This document shows, piece by piece, positions 1-8,675 of a DNA stretch of 64,000 nucleotides. The stretch's first letter is position 1. Every line of letters begins with the position of its first letter. The DNA comes from Pseudogracilibacillus auburnensis (lineage in GTDB: Bacteria; Bacillota; Bacilli; Bacillales; Amphibacillaceae): NCBI RefSeq assembly GCF_003201975.1, contig NZ_QJJQ01000007.1, positions 1-64,000 on the forward strand. Reading direction: 5' to 3'. Position numbers and translations under genes: made by a program. A model generated the notes under the pieces. It was not told where the DNA came from. It made no database searches and saw only the letters and a program-made list of their open reading frames with translations.

Positions 1-485
1 AAGTATTTTCCACTTGGGTTTTTGCGAATGGTCACACGAAGTATACGCCCACGTAGTTTCCGGCTTTTAGCGAATGGTACATGCCCAATTTTAGGTAGTT
101 TCAGGAGGTTACCATCAATAGAGATATTTTGATTGACGTATTTTGTAGTGTAGGACTGAACAGGGTGCATTTTACTTTTGAATCGGGGTCTTTCGTTTTG
201 TTTTTTAAAGAAACGAGAAAAAGAATCAGCGAGGTTTTTCAAGGAGGACTGAAGGGCAATGCTATCAACCTCTTTTAACCACTCCGTTTCTTCTACCCTT
301 TTCATTTTAGGAAGCATGGCAGAACATTGATTATACGATAATCCCTTTCCAGTCTCGGAGTATGCCGTATTCCATAGATGAAGGAAATGATTGTACACAA
401 ATCTTGCACAGCCAATTGTTTTAGCAATTAGTTTTTCTTGATTTTTAGTGGGATAGATCCGAAATTGATAGGCTTTATGTTTCAA
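1..485 (-). CDS. tnpB: IS200/IS605-family TnpB (OrfB), N-terminal part, cut by window edge
   Basis: The reading frame gives about 161 residues starting KHKAYQFRIYPTKNQEK after a TTG start, which is the typical N-terminus of IS605/IS1341-type TnpB proteins. It continues with family-typical stretches such as IGCARFVYNHFLHLW and LSYNQCSAMLPK. TnpB proteins are RNA-guided DNA nucleases encoded by these transposons. The RuvC catalytic residues and zinc ribbon would lie beyond the left edge and cannot be judged. The TTG start is chosen because GAGGTGG lies about 8 nt upstream. No tnpA is visible on this side. Whether the copy is intact is unknown. Confidence 0.88.
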   Translation of the reverse strand, partial: MKHKAYQFRIYPTKNQEKLIAKTIGCARFVYNHFLHLWNTAYSETGKGLSYNQCSAMLPKMKRVEETEWLKEVDSIALQSSLKNLADSFSRFFKKQNERPRFKSKMHPVQSYTTKYVNQNISIDGNLLKLPKIGHVPFAKSRKLRGRILRVTIRKNPSGKY

Positions 486-649
486 CACATGATCCACCTC
501 GTTTTTATACTTTCATTATACTTTGTGGAACGTGTGTTTGCAAATAGATTTGAGATTAGATTTATAGCTCCCAGGCGTCCATTCATCACACGATTGAAAT
601 CGCGGGTGTTCTGGACATTTTTATAAAGTAAGTGCGATTATAAATGGAC

Positions 650-1291
650 TCACTCTGTATAAAATTGTCGGGTAAAAGGGTTTGAAGCTTTTTCGCTTCC
701 TATCGTCGTATTTGGTCCGTGACCAGGGTAAACTATACATTCATTTGGTAGTGTATATAATTTTGTTACAATACTATTTGCCAATTCGTTTATGCTACCT
801 TCTGGGAGATCCGTACGACCAATTCCTTGCTGAAATAAAACATCTCCACTTACGATTAATTTCTCTTCCTTAAAAATAAACGTCACACTACCTGGTGAAT
901 GACCTGGTGTATGGATCACTTCGATGGAGAATGCACCTATTTGTATTGTTCCTTCCGTTAAAATATGTTCCGGTTTTTCCGTTTTAATTCCACCATCTCG
1001 ACCAAAAAATAAACTGGAACGATTTAATGATGGGTCATCAAGCCAATCTTTTTCATTTTCGTGCAAATAGACAGAAATGGCATACTTTTTTCTTAACAAA
1101 TCAACTGCACCAATATGATCAAAATGGGCATGTGTAAGTAAAATTGCTTTTGGGGTTAATTTGTTCTTAGTCACATATTGTACAATAAGGTTTGCGTCTC
1201 CACCCGGGTCGAAAATAAGGCACTCATTATTTTTACTAACAATGTAACAATTTGTTCCAAGTGGTCCCAATGATAATGTTTGAATTTCCAT
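650..1291 (-). CDS. yqgX: Metallo-beta-lactamase-fold hydrolase, YqgX (glyoxalase II-like)
   Basis: This is a 213-residue protein of the glyoxalase II-like branch of the metallo-beta-lactamase fold. The metal-binding motif THAHFDHIG lies near residues 67-75, with further ligands in TPGHSPGS, SGDVLF and PGHGP. The family hydrolyses thioesters or related substrates with two metal ions; the substrate of YqgX is not established. The start was placed at the ATG 13 codons inside the longest frame because GGAGG sits 8 nt upstream and MEIQTLSLGPLGTNCY matches the family N-terminus. Being the neighbour of yqgW fits the B. subtilis gene order. Confidence 0.93.
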   Translation of the reverse strand: MEIQTLSLGPLGTNCYIVSKNNECLIFDPGGDANLIVQYVTKNKLTPKAILLTHAHFDHIGAVDLLRKKYAISVYLHENEKDWLDDPSLNRSSLFFGRDGGIKTEKPEHILTEGTIQIGAFSIEVIHTPGHSPGSVTFIFKEEKLIVSGDVLFQQGIGRTDLPEGSINELANSIVTKLYTLPNECIVYPGHGPNTTIGSEKASNPFTRQFYTE

Positions 1292-1456
1292 GTATAAAAC
1301 CTCCGCCACCGTTTCGTAATATTTTATCAATGAATATAACTCGACAAATGAATGGGGATACTATAAAATGAATAATAGTTGTGCTGTTACATAAAATATA
1401 TTCATTGAATAGTACCTTTTTTATTTTAACACGTACATAAGGAGGATGTAATTAAA

Positions 1457-1636
1457 ATGGTTTTAGCAATTATTCTACTAGTCGTCGCTTTACTTTCAGT
1501 TGTATCTGTTTTAAGACAACTTCAATTTAAAAACTATTTTGCTTTAGCTTTTTCAGCAGCTTCAGCTTTAAGCTTCGGTTTCTTCTCAATTATGACGATT
1601 GTATGTACACTAACTGACGCGGGAATATGTTCTTAA
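1457..1636 (+). CDS. yqgW: Small membrane protein, DUF2759 (YqgW-like)
   Basis: This is a 59-residue, two-helix membrane protein. Hydrophobic segments at about residues 2-18 and 29-50 are separated by a basic RQLQFKN turn. The start has a strong GGAGG 11 nt upstream and the gene ends in a clear terminator. It is divergent from yqgX, the same relation as in B. subtilis, which together with size and topology supports DUF2759/YqgW. The function is unknown. Confidence 0.75.
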   Translation: MVLAIILLVVALLSVVSVLRQLQFKNYFALAFSAASALSFGFFSIMTIVCTLTDAGICS

Positions 1637-1664
1637 CAAATGATTAAAAATTACTTAAAACATG

Positions 1665-1710
1665 AAAAGTAGAGGATAAAATATAACCATTTTATCCTCT
1701 ACTTTTTTTA
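1665..1710 (+). terminator. Rho-independent terminator of yqgW
   Basis: A 17-bp stem (AAAGTAGAGGATAAAAT and its complement) with a 6-nt loop is followed by a run of T. It lies 30 nt after the yqgW stop. Confidence 0.92.
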
Positions 1711-1720
1711 CTTAGGGTGG

Positions 1721-1826
1721 CGCATAGGACATGCTAGTGCTTCTACGGCGGGACGAGTAAGCGCAGTCCTAGGACGTGGCGTTCTTCGTCTGTGTTTCCC
1801 CGTCGCTTCTCCCACTGGAGTGAGTC
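1721..1826 (+). repeat. Dispersed repeat R1, copy 1
   Basis: This is one of five intergenic sequences sharing the core GGACGTGGCGTTCTTAG or a close variant. Here the core is flanked by arms AAGCGCAG and CTGTGTTT, which can pair over 8 bp counting G-U pairs. No reading frame is conserved. It lies between the yqgW terminator and the 3' end of the LtaS-type gene. Confidence 0.6.
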
Positions 1827-1884
1827 ACTATCACTCTAGACAACTAGAGTCGTTCATTTCAATAGGATTCTAGTTTCAACTTAC

Positions 1885-1924
1885 GTGCAAAGGTTTTTTG
1901 GTAAAATAGTCAAAACCCTTGCAC
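1885..1924. repeat. Isolated inverted repeat in the yqgW-yqgS gap
   Basis: GTGCAAAGGTTTTTTG and CAAAACCCTTGCAC form an imperfect stem of about 14 bp. No T-run follows on either strand, so it is not an obvious terminator. Nothing else is recognisable between the R1 copy and the stop codon of the LtaS-type gene. Confidence 0.5.
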
Positions 1925-2050
1925 TTCTATCACGTCAAGCTTTGCTCCAATTTCTCTTAGACATCCCATGAAACAATCTAGTATTTTTATGCAAGAGATG
2001 GCCATCCCCTACTTATCATATAAGTGAGCCATCATAGACAACTCATTTTC

Positions 2051-3943
2051 TTATTCCGTTTCAAAATCAATAAATCGAAAAAGATCTCCATAAATAATTT
2101 GATCCGAATAGGTTAATTCTTTTTCAACTTTTTCTTTAATTGGAGAACATGGGGTTACTTGATTTGTTGTCTCACTTTCTGCCGCTAATACTTCTCCTGT
2201 TTCGCGATCAAAACAAATTTCACTTGCATAAACATACTCGTCACTAACAAAATTTCCATTTCTCTGTACGATATAACCTTTTCTATCATCATGAAAAAGA
2301 TCATTCCCAAAATAAATATCATGATTTGTTTCAATTCCTAATAGGTGAAGTAGCGTTGGTTTTATATCGATTTGCCCAGCAATTTTAGACATCTTCTTTC
2401 CTTCCCCATAGCCAGGAATATGAATATAAAAAGGAACTCGTTGTAACTGCATATAATCATATGGTGTGATTTCTTCTTTATTTAAATACATTGCCATCGC
2501 CTTATTATGGTTTGCACTAATTCCGTCATGATCTCCCATAATAATAATCATTGAGTTATCATACAATCCGGCAGCTTTTAGTTGAATAAAAAATTGTTCA
2601 ATCGCTTCATCTGTATAGCGAACAGTAGGAAAGTAATTATTTAATGTATTTGAATTTGAATCATAAGGCTCAATCGACCTATCTCCTTCATTCAATTCAA
2701 ACGGAAAATGATTCGTTATTGTAATCATCTTTGCATAAAAAGGTTGCTCTAATTCCCGCAAATAAGGAATCGACTGGGTAAAAAATTCTTTATCTTTTAA
2801 TCCCCAACCAATTTCGTTTTCTTCTGTTACATCAAAAAATTCTTTATCAAAAAACTGCTCAATTTCCAAACTTTCATACATTTGGTTTCGATTCCAAAAA
2901 CTATTCGTATTTGCATGTAAGACTACTGATTGATAATCTTTTTTCTTCATAATCTCTGGCATGGAATGATATTCATTTTGAGCATGCGTAAAAAAGACCG
3001 CCCCACTCGAAATCGGATACAAAGAATTTTCCGTAATAAATTCTGAATCAGACGTCTTACCTTGCGATGTTTGATGATAGAAATTTTCAAAGTAAAAAGT
3101 ATTTGGGTCATCTACTAAACTATTTAAAAATGGGGTAACCGCTTCTCCATGTACTTCATTATTAATAACGAACGACTGAATGGATTCAGCTGAAATAAAT
3201 ATGATGTTACGCCCTTTTCCAATCCCAAATAATCCAGACTCCTCTTTACTTCTTATTTCATCATTAATATAGCCTTTGATCGTTAATAAATCATTATCAT
3301 CTGCAAGTACTTTTTGTGTCCGCATTTTAGATTGCATCGCCACATCATATAAGTGGTAATAAAATATGCCAATATTTTTCACTAAATATTCGCGATCAAA
3401 TGCCCGTGACAACAATTGTGGGCGCTCCATTTCGGCTAGTAAAAAGTTACCCGACAAAAGTAACAGCGAAATAACGAGTGCAAATACTTTATGCCTTTTT
3501 CCATAAAAAAATCGGACAATTGCTTCTCTTTTTTTACATATATACCAAATAATGACGACATCAACGAATAATAATACATCAAACGGTTTAATTAAAGAAA
3601 AAATACTTGATGAAAGATCTGTTAGATTACTCGTTTGAAATAGTTGTGGAATGGTTAAAAAGTCAGTAAATGATCGATAAAATAACAGGTTGAAATAAAT
3701 AATAATCGTTCCTATTAACGCACTATACCGAATAAACAATAGTTGCTTTTTTGTTGTTTGTAACCAAATACTTAACCCAAAAAAGATGATCGAAGTGATA
3801 AATGGGTTAATGAATAAAATTACTTCTTGCATCAAATTATCTATATCTATTTGGAAAATAAATCGATAAACAATATACGTCTTTAAACCGAACAATAATC
3901 CCGCTTGGAGAAATAGCGGCATATGATTCCGCTTTTTTTCCAT
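2051..3943 (-). CDS. yqgS: LtaS-type membrane sulfatase-fold enzyme (YqgS), lipoteichoic acid synthesis
   Basis: A 630-residue polytopic protein with five hydrophobic segments in the first 170 residues and an extracellular sulfatase-fold domain from about residue 240. LtaS enzymes move glycerol phosphate from phosphatidylglycerol to the lipoteichoic acid chain at the outer face of the membrane. The expected active-site residues are visible: E253 in SAES, the nucleophile T297 in QGKTSDS, W350, and D471-H472 in GDHDG. Start: ATG with GGAGG 6 nt upstream. Synteny with yqgQ and gluP points to the YqgS paralogue; biochemically it could be the main LtaS or a primase-type form, which sequence alone does not settle. 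Confidence 0.92.
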   Translation of the reverse strand: MEKKRNHMPLFLQAGLLFGLKTYIVYRFIFQIDIDNLMQEVILFINPFITSIIFFGLSIWLQTTKKQLLFIRYSALIGTIIIYFNLLFYRSFTDFLTIPQLFQTSNLTDLSSSIFSLIKPFDVLLFVDVVIIWYICKKREAIVRFFYGKRHKVFALVISLLLLSGNFLLAEMERPQLLSRAFDREYLVKNIGIFYYHLYDVAMQSKMRTQKVLADDNDLLTIKGYINDEIRSKEESGLFGIGKGRNIIFISAESIQSFVINNEVHGEAVTPFLNSLVDDPNTFYFENFYHQTSQGKTSDSEFITENSLYPISSGAVFFTHAQNEYHSMPEIMKKKDYQSVVLHANTNSFWNRNQMYESLEIEQFFDKEFFDVTEENEIGWGLKDKEFFTQSIPYLRELEQPFYAKMITITNHFPFELNEGDRSIEPYDSNSNTLNNYFPTVRYTDEAIEQFFIQLKAAGLYDNSMIIIMGDHDGISANHNKAMAMYLNKEEITPYDYMQLQRVPFYIHIPGYGEGKKMSKIAGQIDIKPTLLHLLGIETNHDIYFGNDLFHDDRKGYIVQRNGNFVSDEYVYASEICFDRETGEVLAAESETTNQVTPCSPIKEKVEKELTYSDQIIYGDLFRFIDFETE

Positions 3944-4010
3944 ATATATCCTCCTAAAAAATGACAGATGTTTTAATTTGTTACATACCCTTTTACATGA
4001 GAAATAAACA

Positions 4011-4208
4011 TTACATTTTATGTAATAATGATGCTTCCCTCTTTATAATTAGTATTGCTTGTTGAAATTCAACTAGTGGTATCATTTTCGCATTATATAA
4101 ATCACGAATTTCATATTCCATTAATTCGAGATCTCCTAACTTATTTCCAGTATATATAAATATACCATATTTTTTTAATAAGGTTCGAATGTCATACATA
4201 TTTTTCAT
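4011..4208 (-). CDS. yqgQ: YqgQ family small protein (DUF910)
   Basis: A 65-residue soluble protein. The segments YDIRTLLKKYGIFIYTGNKL and LELMEYEIRDLYN are characteristic of YqgQ, a small helical protein of unknown function with a solved fold in B. subtilis. The chosen ATG has GGTGAT 4 nt upstream; the longer frame would add MVIL with no better site. In B. subtilis glcK follows on the same strand; here the gene is alone and followed by the LtaS-type gene. Confidence 0.88.
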   Translation of the reverse strand: MKNMYDIRTLLKKYGIFIYTGNKLGDLELMEYEIRDLYNAKMIPLVEFQQAILIIKREASLLHKM

Positions 4209-4300
4209 CAAGATCACCATTCTTTAGAAAACTTATCGTATCGCTCCAGATAACACATCGATTGACTGGCTGTTAGGCGGTCAGAGATGATGCTATACTT

Positions 4301-4373
4301 ACGGGCATAGGACCGTGCTAGTGCAAGCGTCAACACACGCCGTGGCGTTCTTAGCCTGTGTTGTTATAAGGCA
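4301..4373 (+). repeat. Dispersed repeat R1, copy 2
   Basis: It shares GCATAGGAC, GCTAGTGC and GTGGCGTTCTTAG with R1 copy 1. The arms CAACACA and TGTGTTG flank the core and are perfectly complementary over 7 bp although they differ in sequence from those of copy 1. Just upstream (4262-4300) is a short piece resembling the distal end of repeat R2. Confidence 0.55.
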
Positions 4374-4531
4374 TAGCTAGTTTTTGCTGAAAGAAAACAT
4401 GCCCCTTCATAGGGAGATGCCGACGTTAGGCGCAAAGCCTGTCCTTAGTCGGCCTTCCCTAAAATAGCCGTTGGGCGAGTCAGAGGTAATATTGCACTTA
4501 TGTAAATAAGGGATTAGCTTATTTACCAAGC
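4374..4531 (+). repeat. Dispersed repeat R2, copy A
   Basis: It is closely similar over about 145 bp to copies B and C elsewhere in the window. Shared blocks are GAAAGAAAACATG, GACGTTAGGCGCAAAGCCTG, CCTTAGTCGGCCTTCC, AAAATAGCCG and GCACTTATGTAAATAAG. GCCGAC..GTCGGC and AGGC..GCCT nest into a hairpin. It fills much of the 460-bp gap between yqgQ and the next gene, where B. subtilis carries glcK. Confidence 0.7.
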
Positions 4532-4680
4532 TTTTTATTGCTAGAATTAAAGGAACACATATAGGGAGAAAGTTTTATCTCTTATCTGTTAAAAATGATC
4601 CAAAAGCTAAGTTCCAATGAATAAACAGCTTTCTCTATCATATAATGTATCGATACTACAATTGATAAAGGATGTTGGAC

Positions 4681-5514
4681 ATGCAAAAATATTTCGTTAT
4701 TTCATTACTCATCATTTCATTTATTTTACTAGTATATATTGTTAAAGGTAAATTTGTGACTACGACTATGCAATATTTCCCGATCGATGAACAAGCTTTT
4801 TTTGAACAAGCTAACACGAGTATTTCGCCTAGTGAGAACGAAGGTACACTTATTTGGTCTGTTGAATCGACGAGTAATGAAGAAGCTTACTTACGCCAAG
4901 ATGTTTCCTTATTATATGAAAACGGAAAATTTAAAGGTGTGCTAAGCAAATGGAGAGAGCAAGTTGCCCACCTTGAATCAAAGAAAGACTTCCCGCAAAA
5001 AAACAGCAGTTTCTTACAAGCGATTTCTTTCCATCATGGAGAAATTCATCATAACGAAGATAAAATAAATAGCATCCAACAAATGTCGACTAACGAGCTA
5101 TATTATATTCATGATGGTGAAAAAGTGCATACTTATCATACTCCCGAAACAGAGTATGAAAAAAAATGGGCGAAAAAGCTTAATGAAATAACAAAACAAC
5201 AACTATTATACAATTGGAATAAATTAATGAACGATTTACATATTGACCAACAAGCATATACATTAATTCCTCTTACTGAATTAGCAGAATATGAGAAAAA
5301 GAATCTTCCTGGACGATCAGAAGAAGAAACGAAACAAATCATTGGACAACTTTGGGAAGGATTATATAAAAATTATATCGTTTTATTAGCAGATGATTCC
5401 AACGATACACCACATTATGTTCCTTTAATCATGATCGCAAAAGATAATAGTCACTTACTTGTCATATTTGAACTAAACAATAAAAAGCAAAAATTAATTC
5501 AGCAATTACCGTAA
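4681..5514 (+). CDS. Hypothetical membrane-anchored protein
   Basis: I do not recognise this 277-residue protein. One hydrophobic segment at about residues 4-22 (FVISLLIISFILLVYIV) is followed by a hydrophilic, acidic and lysine-rich domain with no cysteines and no repeats, so it is probably anchored with the bulk outside. The start ATG has AAAGG 9 nt upstream; a longer start three codons earlier overlaps that site. It is the only plus-strand gene in this stretch and converges with gluP, their stops being about 10 bp apart. Confidence 0.75.
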   Translation: MQKYFVISLLIISFILLVYIVKGKFVTTTMQYFPIDEQAFFEQANTSISPSENEGTLIWSVESTSNEEAYLRQDVSLLYENGKFKGVLSKWREQVAHLESKKDFPQKNSSFLQAISFHHGEIHHNEDKINSIQQMSTNELYYIHDGEKVHTYHTPETEYEKKWAKKLNEITKQQLLYNWNKLMNDLHIDQQAYTLIPLTELAEYEKKNLPGRSEEETKQIIGQLWEGLYKNYIVLLADDSNDTPHYVPLIMIAKDNSHLLVIFELNNKKQKLIQQLP

Positions 5515-5524
5515 CTTTTCTACA

Positions 5525-6721
5525 TTAACCGAATAATAAAGTATTCATTTGAATTCCATATAAAAGTAAATATACAAGTAAAACAAGGTATACGACACTA
5601 GAAAAAATTTGCACGATAATATTTCTTTTTTGGGGTAAAAAAGTAATACATGACGCTATAAACCCCATAATTAATCCCCCTAGATGGGCTCCCATATCTA
5701 TTTGTGGAACCATAAATCCGAAGACGAGATTTATTGCTAAAATAAGGATAACACTTTTACCCATCGTTTGGAAAAACAAATGTTTATATATTACTCCAAA
5801 AAAGAGTAATGCACCAAATAAACCAAATAATGCTCCCGATGCACCTGCTGCAACGTGAATATTAAAGGCAAAGCTGGTGAGTCCACCACCAATCCCGGCT
5901 AAAAAATAAATAATTAAAAATCTTGTCGACCCATATATTCTTTCAACAGCCATTCCTAAATAATATAGTGCAATCATATTCATGATTAAATGTAACATTC
6001 CAATATGTAAAAACATCGATGATACAATCCGCCACCATTCTCCATCGATAATAGCTGGATTATATTTAGCTCCACTTTGAATTAAGTTATCTATGTTTGT
6101 ACTGCCCCCGTTTAACTCTAACATTAAAAACATGAATATATTTAGTACAATAAAAATATACGTAAAGCGAGGCTTACCATATGTAAATACATTCTCTATT
6201 TCCTTATTTTTGTCGTATAAAAGACTGTGTAAGGTTGATTTATACTTTTCAACATATTCTTCTTGTTCTAGCTCGGTTGGTAGTTGAATGTTATGGTAAA
6301 CAGACGAATCTATTTGGCGTAATAATCTCATTTGTTCATTTTCTATATTATCTTCTGTCACATAAAAAACGTTCATTTTTAAAGGCTTCTTTTCTTTTAA
6401 TATCATCGGTTTCTTGAGCACTTCCCAATCATCTACAGGTTCATGTGATGTGACATATACATTGTAAATGTTAATATTTTTGCCAGTAAAAAAACGGTTC
6501 ATTGATTTTACCCGTTGAAAGACAGAGGCAATATCTGATTTAAGATGATTTTTCCAATCGAACCCTTGGTGTACAAAGCGAATAATTTTAGAAACCTTTC
6601 GTTCCTTCTTTTCGAGCCACAGTTCATTCGTTTTCATATTCATATGTAGCATCTCAAAATTATCTTCCGTAATAAGATCATATGCTAAACGATACATATA
6701 ATACTGTTCTGTAATATACAT
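5525..6721 (-). CDS. gluP: Rhomboid intramembrane serine protease GluP (YqgP)
   Basis: A 398-residue protein with a soluble N-terminal domain of about 185 residues, then about seven membrane segments. Rhomboids cut substrates inside the membrane with a Ser-His dyad. Seen here are the catalytic Ser at about residue 295 in GASGALFG and the His at about 346 in GAHLGG, plus the conserved HxxxxHxxxN (about 239-248). In B. subtilis YqgP takes part in degrading the magnesium transporter MgtE. AGGGGG lies 6 nt before the chosen ATG; an adjacent in-frame ATG one codon earlier is almost as likely. yqgN ends 30 bp upstream, so the two are probably one operon. Confidence 0.92.
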   Translation of the reverse strand: MYITEQYYMYRLAYDLITEDNFEMLHMNMKTNELWLEKKERKVSKIIRFVHQGFDWKNHLKSDIASVFQRVKSMNRFFTGKNINIYNVYVTSHEPVDDWEVLKKPMILKEKKPLKMNVFYVTEDNIENEQMRLLRQIDSSVYHNIQLPTELEQEEYVEKYKSTLHSLLYDKNKEIENVFTYGKPRFTYIFIVLNIFMFLMLELNGGSTNIDNLIQSGAKYNPAIIDGEWWRIVSSMFLHIGMLHLIMNMIALYYLGMAVERIYGSTRFLIIYFLAGIGGGLTSFAFNIHVAAGASGALFGLFGALLFFGVIYKHLFFQTMGKSVILILAINLVFGFMVPQIDMGAHLGGLIMGFIASCITFLPQKRNIIVQIFSSVVYLVLLVYLLLYGIQMNTLLFG

Positions 6722-6750
6722 CATGCACCCCCTTATATAGTATATCAAAG

Positions 6751-7329
6751 TTAAGACGTTCTATTATCCACTTCTTTACAGCCATCTTCCGTAATGATAA
6801 ACTGAACGGGAATATCATACTCCTCAGTAGGTATTTGATCCATTAGTTGCATCTTACTAACAAGTGAAATCGTTGGCTGTTGAAATGTTCGCAGGAAACG
6901 ATCATAATACCCACCACCAAAACCAATCCGAAATCCATAAGCATCAAATACAATTCCTGGAACGAGTAATAAGTCAATTGATTCCTTATCCACTTTTTCT
7001 GTTACATCAACACGTGGCTCTTTTATATTAGCATAGCCTATTGAAAGGTCTTTTTCGCTTGTTATTTTGTAAAATGTCAATAATTTTTTCTTATTATTAC
7101 ATTTCGGGATAACAATCGTTTTCCCCTCTTTCCATGCTTGCCTTATTAATCTCTTTGTATCCCATTCCATCTTTTGCGAAATAGTCGTGCCAATAACCGT
7201 AGCATTTTTCCATAAACTACTGGAGATTAAATGGGCAAAAAAACGCAGCTCAACGGCATTTTTCACTTCTGGATCCAGTTGTTTCAATTGCGTGATCATC
7301 TTTTCTCGTAAATCTGCTTTATTCACCAT
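6751..7329 (-). CDS. yqgN: 5-formyltetrahydrofolate cyclo-ligase (YqgN)
   Basis: A 192-residue cytosolic enzyme that converts 5-formyl-THF to 5,10-methenyl-THF using ATP. The nucleotide- and folate-binding signature is clear near the C-terminal half: LLVPGIVFD, then GFRIGFGGGYYDRFL. The N-terminal KADLREKM and the central basic strand TIVIPKC are typical. GAGGTG lies 5 nt before the ATG. It precedes gluP in the same direction, as in B. subtilis. Confidence 0.95.
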   Translation of the reverse strand: MVNKADLREKMITQLKQLDPEVKNAVELRFFAHLISSSLWKNATVIGTTISQKMEWDTKRLIRQAWKEGKTIVIPKCNNKKKLLTFYKITSEKDLSIGYANIKEPRVDVTEKVDKESIDLLLVPGIVFDAYGFRIGFGGGYYDRFLRTFQQPTISLVSKMQLMDQIPTEEYDIPVQFIITEDGCKEVDNRTS

Positions 7330-8221
7330 TTGAGCACCTCTTTATCAATTATACCTTAAAATCAAGGATAATTTTAAAATAAACTTTATACATCAAGAGT
7401 TTAAGTTAAATAGCTCTACTTGTTAACGTTAGGGTGAACAGAGTAACAGCTATTTCTAAGTCTTTAAACAAATATGCTTATTCAATTAGTCCGAAGAACG
7501 ATAGAAGAAATATTGGGGTGTGGAGAAGGGGATCCTTTGCGCAATATAAAAATTGGTTAAATCCTTTTATTCTAGAACAGTAGGGTTACCTGCCCCCTTC
7601 TATAATGACTTTCTGTTAATTTTTCATTTAACACCTTTTAACAACTAAGGTGCGCTTTTACATTTTCTTGTGAGAGTCGATGAAAAAGTGGTGTATCTCT
7701 ACTGAATAAAGCTATTTCAGATAACTCTTCATTCCTCCATACTCATTAAAGCTGGAGATAGGATATTTGAGTAAGAATCTCTATGTTGTGGAATATTTTT
7801 GTAAAATTATCATTTTATTCCTCCAAGCCTTCAATGAAGCTTCCATACGAATGTCGGTTATAATACTATTAGAGATTGGTTGACTATAAATACAGTTTAT
7901 CAATACTCAATATAAATAGTACCATATTAAGAAAATTGGGTATTGGAAAAAGACTATACAAATACGACGAAACTACATCATGTTATCAAAATGCATGAAG
8001 TATTCGGGTCACTTCCAGAGCAAAAAGACCAAAACCGTTGGAGAAATAACAAAAACTCGTACCGTCAAAATTAATCGGATTGTTTAATTTCATAGACCCT
8101 CCTTTTTCTGCATTCATGACGACGCACTTTCGCAACTTAATACAGACATGATCAATCGAACAAACAGTAGGTAACAATGAAAAAGTATTATACCGTATAA
8201 CCGCCGTAATATCCGTTTACA
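7330..8221. other. Long non-coding stretch between yqgN and rpmG
   Basis: About 0.9 kb without a credible gene. Reading frames are short and broken on both strands, with no good ribosome site. The base composition is AT-rich like neighbouring intergenic DNA. It may hold decayed coding sequence, but I could not tie any translated stretch to a family. Confidence 0.5.
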
Positions 8222-8258
8222 AACAAAAAACTCCTATCCATTAGCTGGTAAGAGTTTT
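8222..8258 (-). terminator. Terminator of rpmG
   Basis: On the minus strand AAAACTC and GAGTTTT bracket a partly paired hairpin, followed by TTTTTTGTTTG. It starts 10 nt after the rpmG stop. Confidence 0.75.
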
Positions 8259-8267
8259 ATTCATACA

Positions 8268-8417
8268 TTATTTTGTTTCCCGATGTAGTGTATGTTTTTT
8301 TAAGCGTGGGCAATATTTCATTAATTCAATACGCTCTGTGTTATTACGGTTATTTTTGGTTGTAATATAATTTCGGTCTCCAGTTTCCGTACAAGCTAAA
8401 GTAATATTAACGCGCAT
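8268..8417 (-). CDS. rpmG: Ribosomal protein L33
   Basis: A 49-residue large-subunit ribosomal protein starting [18 protein letters not shown] and ending [11 protein letters not shown], unmistakable L33. Zinc-binding L33 forms carry two CxxC pairs. Here only one Cys of each pair remains (ACTET and KYCPRL), so this copy should not bind zinc in the usual way and behaves as a C-minus form. Position next to yqgN matches the B. subtilis rpmGA locus. GGAGGGATAAG lies just ahead of the ATG. Confidence 0.96.
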   Translation of the reverse strand: MRVNITLACTETGDRNYITTKNNRNNTERIELMKYCPRLKKHTLHRETK

Positions 8418-8675
8418 CCTTATCCCTCCAAACTTTCTAATACAATTATACTATTTTACCCTCATAATAATAACAGATACATGCAATTCTAGCAATATGT
8501 ATGATAATATTTATTTTTTCAAAGCATTTAATGAAATGAAATTACATTTTTAATATCATTTACGATTTCTTATTGAAAACTATTCACTTAAAATGGGCAA
8601 TTTTTGACAGATGCAAGCACTTCAGATGACAATAAATAGTACAAAATTGGGTTGTCTTTCATCTGTTAACTCCAA
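8418..8675. other. Divergent intergenic region rpmG / GntR regulator
   Basis: AT-rich DNA with no reading frame. It must contain the rpmG promoter on the minus strand; the only sigma-A-like site I can place with confidence is the plus-strand one for the GntR gene, listed next. Confidence 0.4.

Noticed and set aside
7986-8177. Minus-strand frame of 63 codons
   Set aside because: No family resemblance and no ribosome site; the surroundings look non-coding on both strands.
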